Assembly: GCA_012031815.1 (NCBI GenBank)
Contig: JAAUTE010000007.1
Coordinates: forward strand, 1 to 34,424
Direction of reading: 5' to 3'
Source: Chloroflexaceae bacterium
GTDB lineage: Bacteria > Cyanobacteriota > Cyanobacteriia > Cyanobacteriales > JAAUTE01
DNA length: 34,424 bases
Made by a program: the position numbers and the translations under genes. Positions 10,750 through 19,639 of this stretch are shown here, piece by piece. The notes below the pieces were generated by a model. It had not been told where the DNA came from and did not search any database. It was given only the letters and a program-made list of their open reading frames with translations. How positions within the stretch are numbered: position 1 is the stretch's first letter; the number at the start of each line of letters is the position of its first letter.

Positions 10750-10843
10750 GGGCAGCGATCGCCGTGAGTTGATTCCTGGCGGTGACCTCGAAGAGGAACG
10801 GCAACAGTGAAATTGGCGCCGTGGAACAGAGCCTGACGAACTG
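10750..10843 (+). pseudogene. Decayed fragment resembling the 3' part of the DUF3769 gene
   Basis: Frame fragments GSDRRELIPGGDLEEE (compare DSDRDELIPAAESEDE in the intact gene) and SEIGAVEQSLTN* (compare DREIRAVEQGIIQ*); the DNA also aligns (gagttgattcc; gtgaaattNgcgccgtNgaacag). Confidence 0.55.
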
Positions 10844-10849
10844 ACCCTT

Positions 10850-11845
10850 TCAGGGATTGCCCGTGCTAGGCGGGGGGGCAAATTTTTGGATGCGATCGTT
10901 GCCGAAATCGACTACATAAACATTGCCCCCTTGATCGACTGCCATATCCGTCGGGCGCTCCAATTGACCTGATGCCTGGCCTCGCTCCCCAAAAGCCGTT
11001 AAAAATTGCCCTTTAGCCGTAAATTTTTGGATGCGGTGGTTATAAAAGTCCGCTACAAAAATCTCTCCCGTTGGTGCTGCGCTCACAGCGGTGGCAGTCC
11101 TAAACCAACCGTAAAAGCTGCCTGGGAGGTTTATTGCCCAGGGGCCTCCCCACTTTTTGACAAATTTGCCCTCTGGTTCAAACATCTGAATGCGATCGTT
11201 GTAGGCATCTGCCACCAGCAAGTTGCCGTCGGGGAGCAGGGCCACTCCCGTAGGATAGTTGAAGCGACCCGCCCAGATTCCCAAACGACCGGTCTCTCCG
11301 TATTGGTATAGAAATTGTCCTGCTGGATCGAAGGCTTGAACCCGCTGGTTACCGAAGTCGGCTACGTAGATCTTTCCATCGACAGCGACGGCTACGTCTC
11401 CCGGCAGGTCAAATTGACCAGGGCCAGAACCGGAGGAACCAAACGCTCCCAGAGATTTCCCGGCTAAGGAGAACTTTTGGATGCGATCGCTGAGATATTC
11501 GGCTACGTACAAGGTTTTACCCTGTAAACCCAAAGACATGGGTTGGTTGAGTTCCCCCAAGCCCTCTCCCTGACTGCCAAAGCTGCGGAGAAAGCGCCCC
11601 TGGGGATCAAAAACCTGGATGCGATGGTTACCCGAATCACTGACAAAAATCTCCTCTCCTGCGATCGCAATGCCGATGGGATGCTTAAATTGTCCTGCCC
11701 CGGCCCCCGATGTCCCCCAGGCCAGAACAAATCGGTAGCTCGGTTCTTGGGGCTGGGGAAACCAACGACTGATCCCCACCGCCGCCAAGGTTAACAGAAC
11801 GATCCCCCCGGCGATCGCCCAGGGTTTGCGGTTTGTGCCTTTCAT
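10850..11845 (-). CDS. NHL-repeat (six-bladed beta-propeller) protein with N-terminal membrane anchor or signal
   Basis: Repeated G.F..P.GIAI...I.VSD.GNHRIQVF-type blades; hydrophobic N-terminus AIAGGIVLLTLAAVGI. Confidence 0.9.
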   Translation of the reverse strand: MKGTNRKPWAIAGGIVLLTLAAVGISRWFPQPQEPSYRFVLAWGTSGAGAGQFKHPIGIAIAGEEIFVSDSGNHRIQVFDPQGRFLRSFGSQGEGLGELNQPMSLGLQGKTLYVAEYLSDRIQKFSLAGKSLGAFGSSGSGPGQFDLPGDVAVAVDGKIYVADFGNQRVQAFDPAGQFLYQYGETGRLGIWAGRFNYPTGVALLPDGNLLVADAYNDRIQMFEPEGKFVKKWGGPWAINLPGSFYGWFRTATAVSAAPTGEIFVADFYNHRIQKFTAKGQFLTAFGERGQASGQLERPTDMAVDQGGNVYVVDFGNDRIQKFAPPPSTGNP

Positions 11846-11855
11846 GGTTCTCTCC

Positions 11856-12668
11856 TCAAAAATTAACTTGTCCCCCTAAAATGAGGCGAATATCCGTTGC
11901 CAGTGCCTCGCTGCCCACATTTTGTACCACAGGAATCTGAACCGCCCCTTCCAGGACAAATTTCCGAGCAATATATTGAAGGGAAGGAGATAAAAACCAG
12001 CGGGTACCACCAACGTCGAGGTCAGGCTCTCCCGTCACGCGAGCCGGCCCTTGGGAGATGACATTGCTCTCTAGGCCGACAAACAAAAAGCCCGCAGCAA
12101 GTTGGGGAAACACCCGATACTTATAGGACAAATCGAAGTTAACTTCATCCCCAAGCTCAACCCCCGCCCCCTCAGTATTAACTTGGTAGGTTAGAGACGC
12201 ACTTAAACTGTCTTTGAGGGTTTGGCGAGTGACGACCAGGCCGACGCTGGGATCAACCGAGCGCGACCCCAAATCACTGAGGGGAATCTCTAGGCCAACC
12301 AAGGGGGCAATCCGGAGGGTCTGTCCTGGGCGATTGCTTTGAAAGACGGTATAGCGAGCGAAGATTTCTAGATCGCTAACCCCGAAGTCTTGGTCTGTAC
12401 TGCCCGCTGCGGTGAACTGACGATTGACCAGGGGCGCTACCGCAAAAAGGGCTAAGTTACGGGTCGCTCCGTAGCCAAAAACCACCGGAAAGCTCACCTC
12501 CTCCAAAAAGCGATCGCCCTCTGCTGCCCGTAGATAAATAGCCTGTACTCGAATGAGGGCCTGACCATCGCCAATGGGTAAGGCATTGTTAGTTGTAACT
12601 TGAGCCAGGGCGGGACTAGCCACGCTCACTGCCAGACAGATCCCCAGTGAGGGGAAAAGATTTGGCAT
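11856..12668 (-). CDS. Predicted outer-membrane beta-barrel / MetA-like transporter family protein
   Basis: Signal peptide MPNLFPSLGICLAVSVASPALAQ, alternating amphipathic strands, terminal aromatic residue (LILGGQVNF*). Confidence 0.72.
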   Translation of the reverse strand: MPNLFPSLGICLAVSVASPALAQVTTNNALPIGDGQALIRVQAIYLRAAEGDRFLEEVSFPVVFGYGATRNLALFAVAPLVNRQFTAAGSTDQDFGVSDLEIFARYTVFQSNRPGQTLRIAPLVGLEIPLSDLGSRSVDPSVGLVVTRQTLKDSLSASLTYQVNTEGAGVELGDEVNFDLSYKYRVFPQLAAGFLFVGLESNVISQGPARVTGEPDLDVGGTRWFLSPSLQYIARKFVLEGAVQIPVVQNVGSEALATDIRLILGGQVNF

Positions 12669-12764
12669 GGGTATTTCTCCAGATTTTCCAGGGGACTCCC
12701 CACTCCCCCCTCAGGGTATTGCTGTTCAGGGAGACCAGTATGTAGTTAGATTACAAAGCTGAGG

Positions 12765-13277
12765 TTACAGCCCTTTAACCGCTTCTGGAATCAACGCATC
12801 TCCCCCCTCGTTCCAAACACCCGTCACCTCCAGGAGGGTGCGCTGGCCACTGGCCGCTCTGAGTTTGGCCATCAGCGCCTCGTCTCTAGACGGGCGCAGG
12901 GTGAGGCGGCGGGGCTGTCCTTGCAGTTGCAGGCGTAAACCTTGTCCCTCAGCAATTACGGTACCAATGGCGACAATGCGAACTTCTCTTGCCGTAAAGC
13001 CAGCGGCCTTGACCGCCCCCGGAATTTGTCCGACCTCAATGGACTGCCCGGCCCGAGCAACCAAGGTAGCAGTGCCCTTATCAACATCCACCGCAATGCG
13101 TTGGACACCCCCGACTTGTTTGAGCTGCTTTTCGGCACCAAAAGCGCAAAAAGGACAGGTTATTCCGTCAATACTGGCGATCGCCCGGACAATTTGCCCT
13201 TGGGCAGCCAGGGGGGCAACCCCAAAACTGGCGGCAGTCAAAAGGGCGAGGGGAAGGATGCGGATACCCATAATCAA
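12765..13277 (-). CDS. Secreted heavy-metal-associated (HMA) domain protein
   Basis: Signal peptide, then SIDGITCPFCAFGAEKQLKQVGGVQRIAVDVDKGTATLVARAGQSIEVGQIPGAVKAAGFTA: G(M/I)xCxxC metal-binding motif and ferredoxin-like HMA pattern. Confidence 0.87.
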   Translation of the reverse strand: MIMGIRILPLALLTAASFGVAPLAAQGQIVRAIASIDGITCPFCAFGAEKQLKQVGGVQRIAVDVDKGTATLVARAGQSIEVGQIPGAVKAAGFTAREVRIVAIGTVIAEGQGLRLQLQGQPRRLTLRPSRDEALMAKLRAASGQRTLLEVTGVWNEGGDALIPEAVKGL

Positions 13278-13330
13278 CTCTCCTGGTTTGAGTAAGGCAG
13301 CGCCTGATTGGGTTACTGCCCGTTGAATCC

Positions 13331-13363
13331 AAGATAAACTCTCCAGCGAACTGGAAGGCCAAG
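13331..13363 (-). promoter_or_regulatory. Candidate MerR/CueR-type promoter-operator for the HMA operon
   Basis: Minus strand reads c TTGGCC TTCCAGTTCGCTGGAGAGTT TATCTT: -35-like and -10-like boxes separated by 19-20 nt, with dyad CCTTCCAG-TTCG-CTGGAGAG in the spacer, about 50 nt upstream of the HMA gene start. Confidence 0.5.
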
Positions 13364-13412
13364 CCCAGAAGCAACAAAATTTGGCAACCGGCGGCAGATC
13401 CCATTGAGCAGA

Positions 13413-13446
13413 TTACCCCTTAACTGCCCCAGCGCGGTTCGTTTAC
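13413..13446. repeat. Intergenic direct repeat, copy 2
   Basis: ttaccccttaactgccccagcgcggttcgtttac; see copy 1 at 10691-10724. Confidence 0.75.
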
Positions 13447-13544
13447 ACTGGAGACTAGAATGCGGTTGACGGTAGCAGCCATCGATCCGCGCCCTATCCC
13501 GATCAAAACCGAAATTTGTAGATTGAAGCAGGATAGATAACATT

Positions 13545-14312
13545 ATGGGATTATTCGATCGCGTGGGCCGAGTTTTCCGGGCCAATCTCAATGACATGGT
13601 GAGCAAAGCGGAAGACCCGGAGAAAATTCTGGAGCAGGCCATCATCGACATGCAAGAAGACTTGGTGCAGTTGCGTCAGGCGGTTGCCAAAGCCATTGCC
13701 TCCCAAAAACGCACCGAGCAAGAATATAACAACAACCAGGCCGAGGCCAATAAGTGGCAGCAACGGGCCCAACTGGCCCTCACCAAAGGCGACGAAAATC
13801 TGGCTCGCGAAGCCCTGGTGCGCAAAAAATCCTACGCTGAAACCGCTGCTGCCCTGCAAGGACAATTGACCGCTCAAAGCGGCCAAACCGACATCCTCAA
13901 GCGCAACCTCATCGGGTTAGAAGGCAAGATCCTACCGAAGACCAAAACCAAGAAAAATATGCTTAAGGCCCGGGCCAGTGCGGCCAAGGCCAACCAGCAG
14001 CTTCAAGATACCCTCAGCAATATGGGAACTGGCTCGGCCCTGTCTGCGTTTGAGCGCATGGAGCAGAAAGTGCTAGAGATGGAAGCGGTTTCCCAAGCGG
14101 CGGGGGAACTGGGCGGTACGGGCATTGAACAACAGTTCCTCGCCCTAGAGAGCGGCAATGTGGACGACGAACTCCAGCAACTGCGCTTGCAGATTAGTGG
14201 CGCTCCTCCAGCTCAAAAACTTCTGGATTCTGCACCAACCAGCAGTACCGCTGCCTCTGATTCGGTCATTGATTCAGAGCTAGAAAAACTCAGAGCAGAA
14301 CTCAACCAGTAG
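13545..14312 (+). CDS. PspA/IM30 family protein, likely Vipp1
   Basis: MGLFDRVGRVFRANLNDMVSKAEDPEKILEQAIIDMQEDLVQLRQAVAKAIASQKRTEQ...; C-terminal extra helix DSVIDSELEKLRAELNQ as in Vipp1. Confidence 0.93.
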   Translation: MGLFDRVGRVFRANLNDMVSKAEDPEKILEQAIIDMQEDLVQLRQAVAKAIASQKRTEQEYNNNQAEANKWQQRAQLALTKGDENLAREALVRKKSYAETAAALQGQLTAQSGQTDILKRNLIGLEGKILPKTKTKKNMLKARASAAKANQQLQDTLSNMGTGSALSAFERMEQKVLEMEAVSQAAGELGGTGIEQQFLALESGNVDDELQQLRLQISGAPPAQKLLDSAPTSSTAASDSVIDSELEKLRAELNQ

Positions 14313-14361
14313 TCACCAACGGCGGTGATCGCAGCAGGCAGACTCAATTGGGCTATACTCG

Positions 14362-14727
14362 ATGGCGAGCGACTTAGAGAGTCACAACGAGGAAACCCCT
14401 GTGAATAGCGTGAATGTCATTAGCGACGCCGATTTTGACAGCCAGGTCTGGGCATCGGAGCAGCCGGTTTTAGTTTATTTCTGGGCCCCTTGGTGCGGCC
14501 CCTGCCGTTTGGTTTCGCCCTCCATCAATGCGATCGCCCAGGAGTATCAAGACCGATTAAAAGTGGTCAAGCTAGAGGTCGATCCTAACCCCGCCGCCGT
14601 CAAAGAATGTCAGGTTGAAGGGGTTCCCGCTCTGCGACTGTTCAAAGATAGGGAACTTCTGGCATCCCACGAAGGGGCGATCGGCAAACATCAGATTAAA
14701 GAACTGCTGGATAGCTGCTTGAGGTGA
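14362..14727 (+). CDS. Thioredoxin family protein
   Basis: Active site WAPWCGPC in VLVYFWAPWCGPCRLVSPSINAIAQEY...; true start may be downstream of 14362. Confidence 0.93.
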   Translation: MASDLESHNEETPVNSVNVISDADFDSQVWASEQPVLVYFWAPWCGPCRLVSPSINAIAQEYQDRLKVVKLEVDPNPAAVKECQVEGVPALRLFKDRELLASHEGAIGKHQIKELLDSCLR

Positions 14728-14763
14728 TGTATTTGCCCCCTGCTTTTCTAACGGCCCGGAGCT

Positions 14764-14790
14764 AGCCCAAGGTTCTGGGCTGTTATTTTA
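14764..14790 (+). terminator. Intrinsic terminator-like hairpin after the thioredoxin gene
   Basis: agccca-aggttc-tgggct followed by gttatttta. Confidence 0.55.
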
Positions 14791-14820
14791 GTATTTTCTT
14801 AGTTAAATTCTCCCCGGTTT

Positions 14821-16019
14821 ATGCAGTTTGCTAAGCGCCTACAGCCCCTACAGGATAATGTGTTTGCCGATATGGATCGGGCCAAAGCTAACGCCCGCGC
14901 TTCAGGAAAAACCATTCTTGATTTGTCGCTGGGGTCTTCGGATTTGCCCGTGGCTGAGCCGGTACTGGACGCGATCGCAGATTCTTTGCGCGATCGCAGT
15001 ACCCACGGCTATTTGTTGTTCCACGGCACCCAGGATTTTCGCGAAGCCGCAGCCCGCTGGTATGAGTCTCGCTATCAGGTGGCCATCGATCCCCACAGGG
15101 AAGTGCTGCCCCTGATCGGTTCCCAGGAAGGCACGGCCCATTTTCCCTTGGCGATTCTCGATCCGGGGGATTGGGCGCTGCTCCTTGATCCGGGCTATCC
15201 GTCCCATGCCGGGGGTGTGTATTTGGCGGGTGGACAGATTTACACCCTGCCCCTCCTAGCGGAAAATAATTTTCTGCCCCTGTTCGCCGCTATCCCGGCA
15301 GCGGTACTGGCCGAAGCCAAACTCCTCGTCCTCAGCTATCCCCACAATCCCACGGCGCGATCGCCCCTTTGTCGTTTTTCCAGGAGGCCGTTGCCTTTTG
15401 TCGCCACCACGATCTGGTATTGGTTCACGATTTTCCCTACGCCGATTTTGTGTTTGCGCCCCAGGCCTTGCCGCCCTCGGCCCTACAAGCTGACCCCCAA
15501 AAAGAACGCACCCTTGAATTTTTCACCTTTTCCAAATCCTACAACATGGGCGGGTTTCGCATTGGTTTCGCCGTGGGGAATCGGGAATTAATCGCGGCCC
15601 TGGCTCGCATCAAAGCCGTCGTCGACTTTAACCAATATCGCGGCATCCTTAGAGGGGCGATCGCCGCCTTAGCAAGCCCCCAGGAAACGGTACGGCAGAC
15701 TGTAGAGATATTCCAGAAACGGCGAGATTGTTTGGTGGGGGAACTGCATCGCTTGGGCTGGCCCGTCTCTGTGCCTCCGGCGACGCTGTATCTCTGGGCG
15801 AAACTCCCTGAGCCTTGGGCCCAGGATTCCATGAATTTTTGCACCAAGTTGGTGGCAGCAACGGGAGTTGCCCTATCGCCGGGGGCGGGTTTTGGCAAGG
15901 CCGGGGAAGGGTATGTGCGCTTTGCCCTGGTTCACGAACCGGAGGTTTTAGTGACCGCTGCCCAGAAGATTGCCAATTTCTTGAACGCTGGGACATCAAT
16001 TTCCAGCTCCCTCGGCTAA
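14821..16019 (+). CDS. Class I/II aminotransferase (LL-diaminopimelate aminotransferase-like), frameshifted at about 15355-15358
   Basis: ORF 14821-15591 (LDLSLGSSDLPVAEPVLDAI...LSYPHNPTA) continues in another frame as FFQEAVAFCRHHDLVLVHDFPYADFVF...FTFSKSYNMGGFRIGFAVGN (PLP-lysine region). Confidence 0.88.
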
Positions 16020-16177
16020 TTTAAATCGCTGCCAAGGCCCTTTTGTGATTCCTTAAGCTTTTTCGTGCAAAAGTCGAGTCATTTTCTCGGCGGGTGGGGT
16101 TCGGGAGGCATAGGCATAGCCGCTCCAAGGGAGCATCGCGCTTCAACCAACCTGGAGGGATGGAGTGGGTAAGGGGG

Positions 16178-17177
16178 CTGACAGGGTGACGACTCAGCTA
16201 GACCGCCTGCGTTAATCGTTCGATTGAAGCTTTAGACCCCTCCAAATTGTAGCCTCCTGTCTTGCAATCCTTAAACATTGCCTCGATACCTACTCGTTTT
16301 TTATAAGCCAGGAGTGTCTCTTCTAGATTCGGCAAATCTGTTAACAGATACCAAGGTTCCTTTTCCTGTTTTTGCCGATATTTACCCTTCCAGTAAATTC
16401 CCAAACTTCCTCCTCCAAAGCCCTTTTCTTTTCCAATTTTAACTTCTTTGAAAAAGAGCTTAACTCCCGGCTGAACTTCTAAAGAATCAACCCTTTCCTA
16501 CTCTTTCTTACCTTTCTACTTGATATAAGTATCCTTCTTCTGTCGAAAGACAAAGGAAACTCTCCGGGATTTTAGCCATTTAGCCAGTTTAATACTGTGA
16601 AATTCCCGGTCTCCTAAAATGACTAAATTGTACTCATTTAGCAGCTTCAACACCGGACGCAATAATGCTTGTTGTTCAGCCAAGTTGCTCGCGCCTCTCT
16701 TCTCTAAAAATTGCCAGTAGACCGGAATCGCCCTCCTCGATATAATCACCGCAATGACGAACAAGTTTTTCTCTTGCCACTGTATCCTATCAATTGCTAG
16801 ATAGAGTCTTTGCCACGCCTTGGATTTCTGTTGAACTATGGCTTTGATTAGAGGAAGCCAAGTCAAAGATATTGAGAGAGATTTAAGCTTAAGAAATCTC
16901 TGGATATGACGGCGACGGTTCTCAAATTTAATTGGAACGGGAAAAATAGCGGCTAATCTTTCAATTTTGACTTGTTTATGAACTTGCAGCAACCAAACTA
17001 GGATTTCCAAGCTAAGAAACTGAATTGAAGTAAGTTGGCGGGTTAGATGAGTGCGGTATAATTCAGGTAGTATTTTTTGTATAGATCGGTTCTCTGGTTG
17101 AGGGCCGCTCCTTTTTTACCATAAATCCTCTCAAGTGCCTGCCCCATGGACTTTTAAGCTGCTCGTCACCCCGTCAG
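16178..17177 (-). mobile_element. Degenerate IS4-family-like insertion sequence with terminal inverted repeats
   Basis: Left end CTGACAGGGTGACGACTCAGCT (16178-16199) matches the reverse complement of the right end, CTGACGGGGTGACGAGCAGCT (17157-17177); DDE-type transposase fragments lie between. Confidence 0.75.
16198..17097 (-). pseudogene. IS4-type transposase with two in-frame TAG stops and a truncated C-terminus
   Basis: LPELYRTHLTRQLTSIQFLSLEILVWLLQVHKQVKIERLAAIFP...AIDRIQWQEKNLFVIAVIISRRAIPVYWQ...ILGDREFHSIKLAKWL...KKDTYIK*KGKKE*ERVDSLEVQPGVKLFFKEVKIGKEKGFGGGSLGIYWKGKYR...FKDCKTGGYNLEGSKASIERLTQAV*. 5' limit approximate. Confidence 0.85.
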
Positions 17178-17285
17178 GGTCTTACCACTGTTATTCTCTC
17201 CCACTAGCAAATTTATTCTGCCGAGTTTTTGTAGCTCAAAAGATTTAAATCCTCGAAAGTTCTCGATCTTTAGGTTTTTCAACAT
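17166..17285 (-). pseudogene. N-terminal fragment of an AAA-type ATPase truncated by the IS element just after Walker A
   Basis: Minus-strand translation MLKNLKIENFRGFKSFELQKLGRINLLVGENNSGKT|LTG*. GENNSGKT is a Walker A motif and 'IENFRGFKSFEL..LGRINLLVG' is the typical AAA_15/AAA_21/RecF-like N-terminus. The IS right end begins at the GKT codons. Confidence 0.82.
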
Positions 17286-17346
17286 AGTGAATTCAGCTCG
17301 ATCGCTCAGCTTGCGCTTTTTCCTCCATCCTACAAACAAAGCTTGA

Positions 17347-17365
17347 GGGCAGGACTGGCCTGCCC
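17347..17365 (-). terminator. Hairpin downstream of dxs, possible terminator
   Basis: gggcagg-actgg-cctgccc, 7-bp perfect stem 13 bp beyond the dxs stop; weak U-tract. Confidence 0.35.
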
Positions 17366-17378
17366 CCTTAACACAGTG

Positions 17379-19295
17379 CTAACGTCGAACCATTGTTGGC
17401 TCTTTGCTAGTGCTAAAGAAAGCTTTGAGAATGTTTTCCGCCATTTGCGGGCTGGTCAGTCCTAAATCAGCCTTGGATTCGTCTGGCTTAGCGTGATCGA
17501 CCAAAACGTCGGGAACCCCAAATCGCTTCAGGCGCACCATAATGTCCTGGTCTAGCAGCGCTTCGGCCACGGCTGACCCAAACCCTCCCATCAAGCAGCC
17601 CTCTTCCATCGTGACGACTTTACCAATTCGTTCCGCCAAGGGCAGGATTAATTCCGTGTCCAAGGGTTTGACAAAGCGAGCATTAATCACCGTCGCTTCA
17701 ATACCGTGTTCGTGCAGGATTTCAGCGACTTGCAGCGCCGGATAGATCATCGATCCGTAGCCAATCAGTAAAATGTCGTCTCCATGCCGTAAAATCTCGC
17801 CCTTGCCAATCGGGAGCGGTTCCCAGCCTTCCTCCGCTAAAGGAACGCCTACCCCATTGCCACGGGGATACCGAAGGGCGATCGCGCTGTCGGTGTAATC
17901 AACCCCAGTGACAATCATGCGCTGTAATTCTGCCTCATCCTTGGGAGCCATGATGACCAGGTTAGGGATACAGCGGAGGTAGGCAATGTCGTACATGCCC
18001 TGGTGGGTCGGCCCGTCCGCTCCCACAATTCCTGCTCGGTCTAAACAGAAGAAAACCGGCAATTTTTGAATGCAGACATCGTGGATAATCTGGTCGTAGG
18101 CACGCTGTAAAAATGTTGAATAAATCGCCGCCACTGGACGCATGCCTTCACAGGCTAAGCCTGCTGCCAGGGTAACCGCATGTTGCTCGGCAATGCCAAC
18201 GTCAATATATTGCTTAGGTAACTTAGCCTGGAGTTTATCTAAGCCCGTTCCCGTGGCCATGGCTGCGGTAATGCCGATAATTTTGGGATTGTTTTCCGCC
18301 AGTTTAGTAAGGGTATGGGCAAAAACCTTGGAATACCCCGGCGGCTTCGGTTTGTTGGAGGGAATGGTTTTTCCCGTGGTCAGGTTGAAAGGACTTTGAG
18401 CATGGTAGCCTACCTGGTCTTTTTCGGCGACTTCGTAACCCTTGCCTTTTACCGTAGCAACATGAACCAACACTGGGCCGCTTACTTTGTGGGCCTGTTT
18501 GAAGGTGGCAATCAACTCGCGCAAATTGTGACCGTCGATGGGGCCGAAGTAAGTAAAGCCCAATTCTTCAATAACCGCTCCGACTTTGGGAACCGCCAGG
18601 CGCTTCATGCCCTCCTTGAGGCGTTCCATTTCTGGGGTGAGGGATTCGCCGACAAAGGGTAAGTGCTTGACCTGCTCTTCTAAATTGTCTGAGAGAAACT
18701 GGACAGGATCGCTCAGGCGAATTTTGTTTAAATAACGAGAAATTGCCCCAACATTTGGTGAAATTGACATTTCATTGTCGTTAAGCACAACCATTAAGTT
18801 GGTGTGGGGCAGGTGGCCCGCATGGTTGATCGCTTCTAAGGCCATGCCGCCTGTGAGCGCCCCGTCGCCGATGATAGCTACGACCTTAAAGTCTTCTCCC
18901 TTGGCATCGCGGGCCAGGGCCATGCCCAGCGCAGCAGAAATACTGGTGGAAGCATGTCCTGCTCCAAAATGGTCGAACGAACTCTCACAGCGCTTAAGAT
19001 AGCCTGCGACTCCGTTTCGCTGGCGGAGGGTATGGAAATCGTTGTAGCGACCAGTGAGCATTTTGTGGGGGTACGCTTGGTGACCCACATCCCAAAGCAC
19101 TTTATCGCGGTTGAGGTCGAGGGTTTGATAGAGGGCGAGGGTCAGCTCGACGACGCCTAACCCAGGGCCGAGGTGACCGCCGCTGGTTGCAATGGTTTGT
19201 AAATGCTTTTCTCTTATCTGACGGGCAATATTTTCCAGTTGGCGGATCGACAAGCCATGCAACTGATTGGGATGGGTGACTTCACTAATATGCAT
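17379..19295 (-). CDS. dxs: 1-deoxy-D-xylulose-5-phosphate synthase
   Basis: Full-length 638 aa: [72 protein letters not shown]. Confidence 0.97.
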   Translation of the reverse strand: MHISEVTHPNQLHGLSIRQLENIARQIREKHLQTIATSGGHLGPGLGVVELTLALYQTLDLNRDKVLWDVGHQAYPHKMLTGRYNDFHTLRQRNGVAGYLKRCESSFDHFGAGHASTSISAALGMALARDAKGEDFKVVAIIGDGALTGGMALEAINHAGHLPHTNLMVVLNDNEMSISPNVGAISRYLNKIRLSDPVQFLSDNLEEQVKHLPFVGESLTPEMERLKEGMKRLAVPKVGAVIEELGFTYFGPIDGHNLRELIATFKQAHKVSGPVLVHVATVKGKGYEVAEKDQVGYHAQSPFNLTTGKTIPSNKPKPPGYSKVFAHTLTKLAENNPKIIGITAAMATGTGLDKLQAKLPKQYIDVGIAEQHAVTLAAGLACEGMRPVAAIYSTFLQRAYDQIIHDVCIQKLPVFFCLDRAGIVGADGPTHQGMYDIAYLRCIPNLVIMAPKDEAELQRMIVTGVDYTDSAIALRYPRGNGVGVPLAEEGWEPLPIGKGEILRHGDDILLIGYGSMIYPALQVAEILHEHGIEATVINARFVKPLDTELILPLAERIGKVVTMEEGCLMGGFGSAVAEALLDQDIMVRLKRFGVPDVLVDHAKPDESKADLGLTSPQMAENILKAFFSTSKEPTMVRR

Positions 19296-19639
19296 GTCGG
19301 CGCGTTCTCTGAATCTTATGAATCGACTATTTCACACTTTAATCGATCTCGCCCACGAGGGATGCGAACAACCGTCAGATTTTTGCTAGGTGCTTTTATC
19401 TGGGATGTATGGCCGGAATTTTCCGACCTACATTGGGGGATTCTCCGCTGAGTCTCAGCTTCCCCAATCTCTGACTCCCTCACCAGCTTTGCCTCTTGCC
19501 GGGGCGATCGCGTCGGAAGCTGGAGAAAATCGAGCTTTCCTGAAGTTGCATTCATTGAAATAAACTGCAAAGAAGATGGGATGCAATGATTAAGATCCCA
19601 ACGGGTAAATTTCCTGATAAAGCTGATGATATGGCGGGA

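Noticed and set aside
10850-11845. Recurrent 'ttttggatgcgatcg'-like motifs in the NHL gene as a repeat or CRISPR-like array
   Set aside because: They encode the recurrent (N/D)xRIQKF/DRIQKF blade motif, and the spacing matches NHL blades.
16168-17186. Extending the IS inverted repeats outward through ggtaag on both sides
   Set aside because: On the right side, ggtaagacc encodes the conserved GKT of the interrupted ATPase Walker A motif, so it is target DNA and not IS. The left match is probably chance.
19316-19570. 84-aa minus-strand ORF upstream of dxs
   Set aside because: Basic, compositionally random translation in an intergenic region; no motif support.
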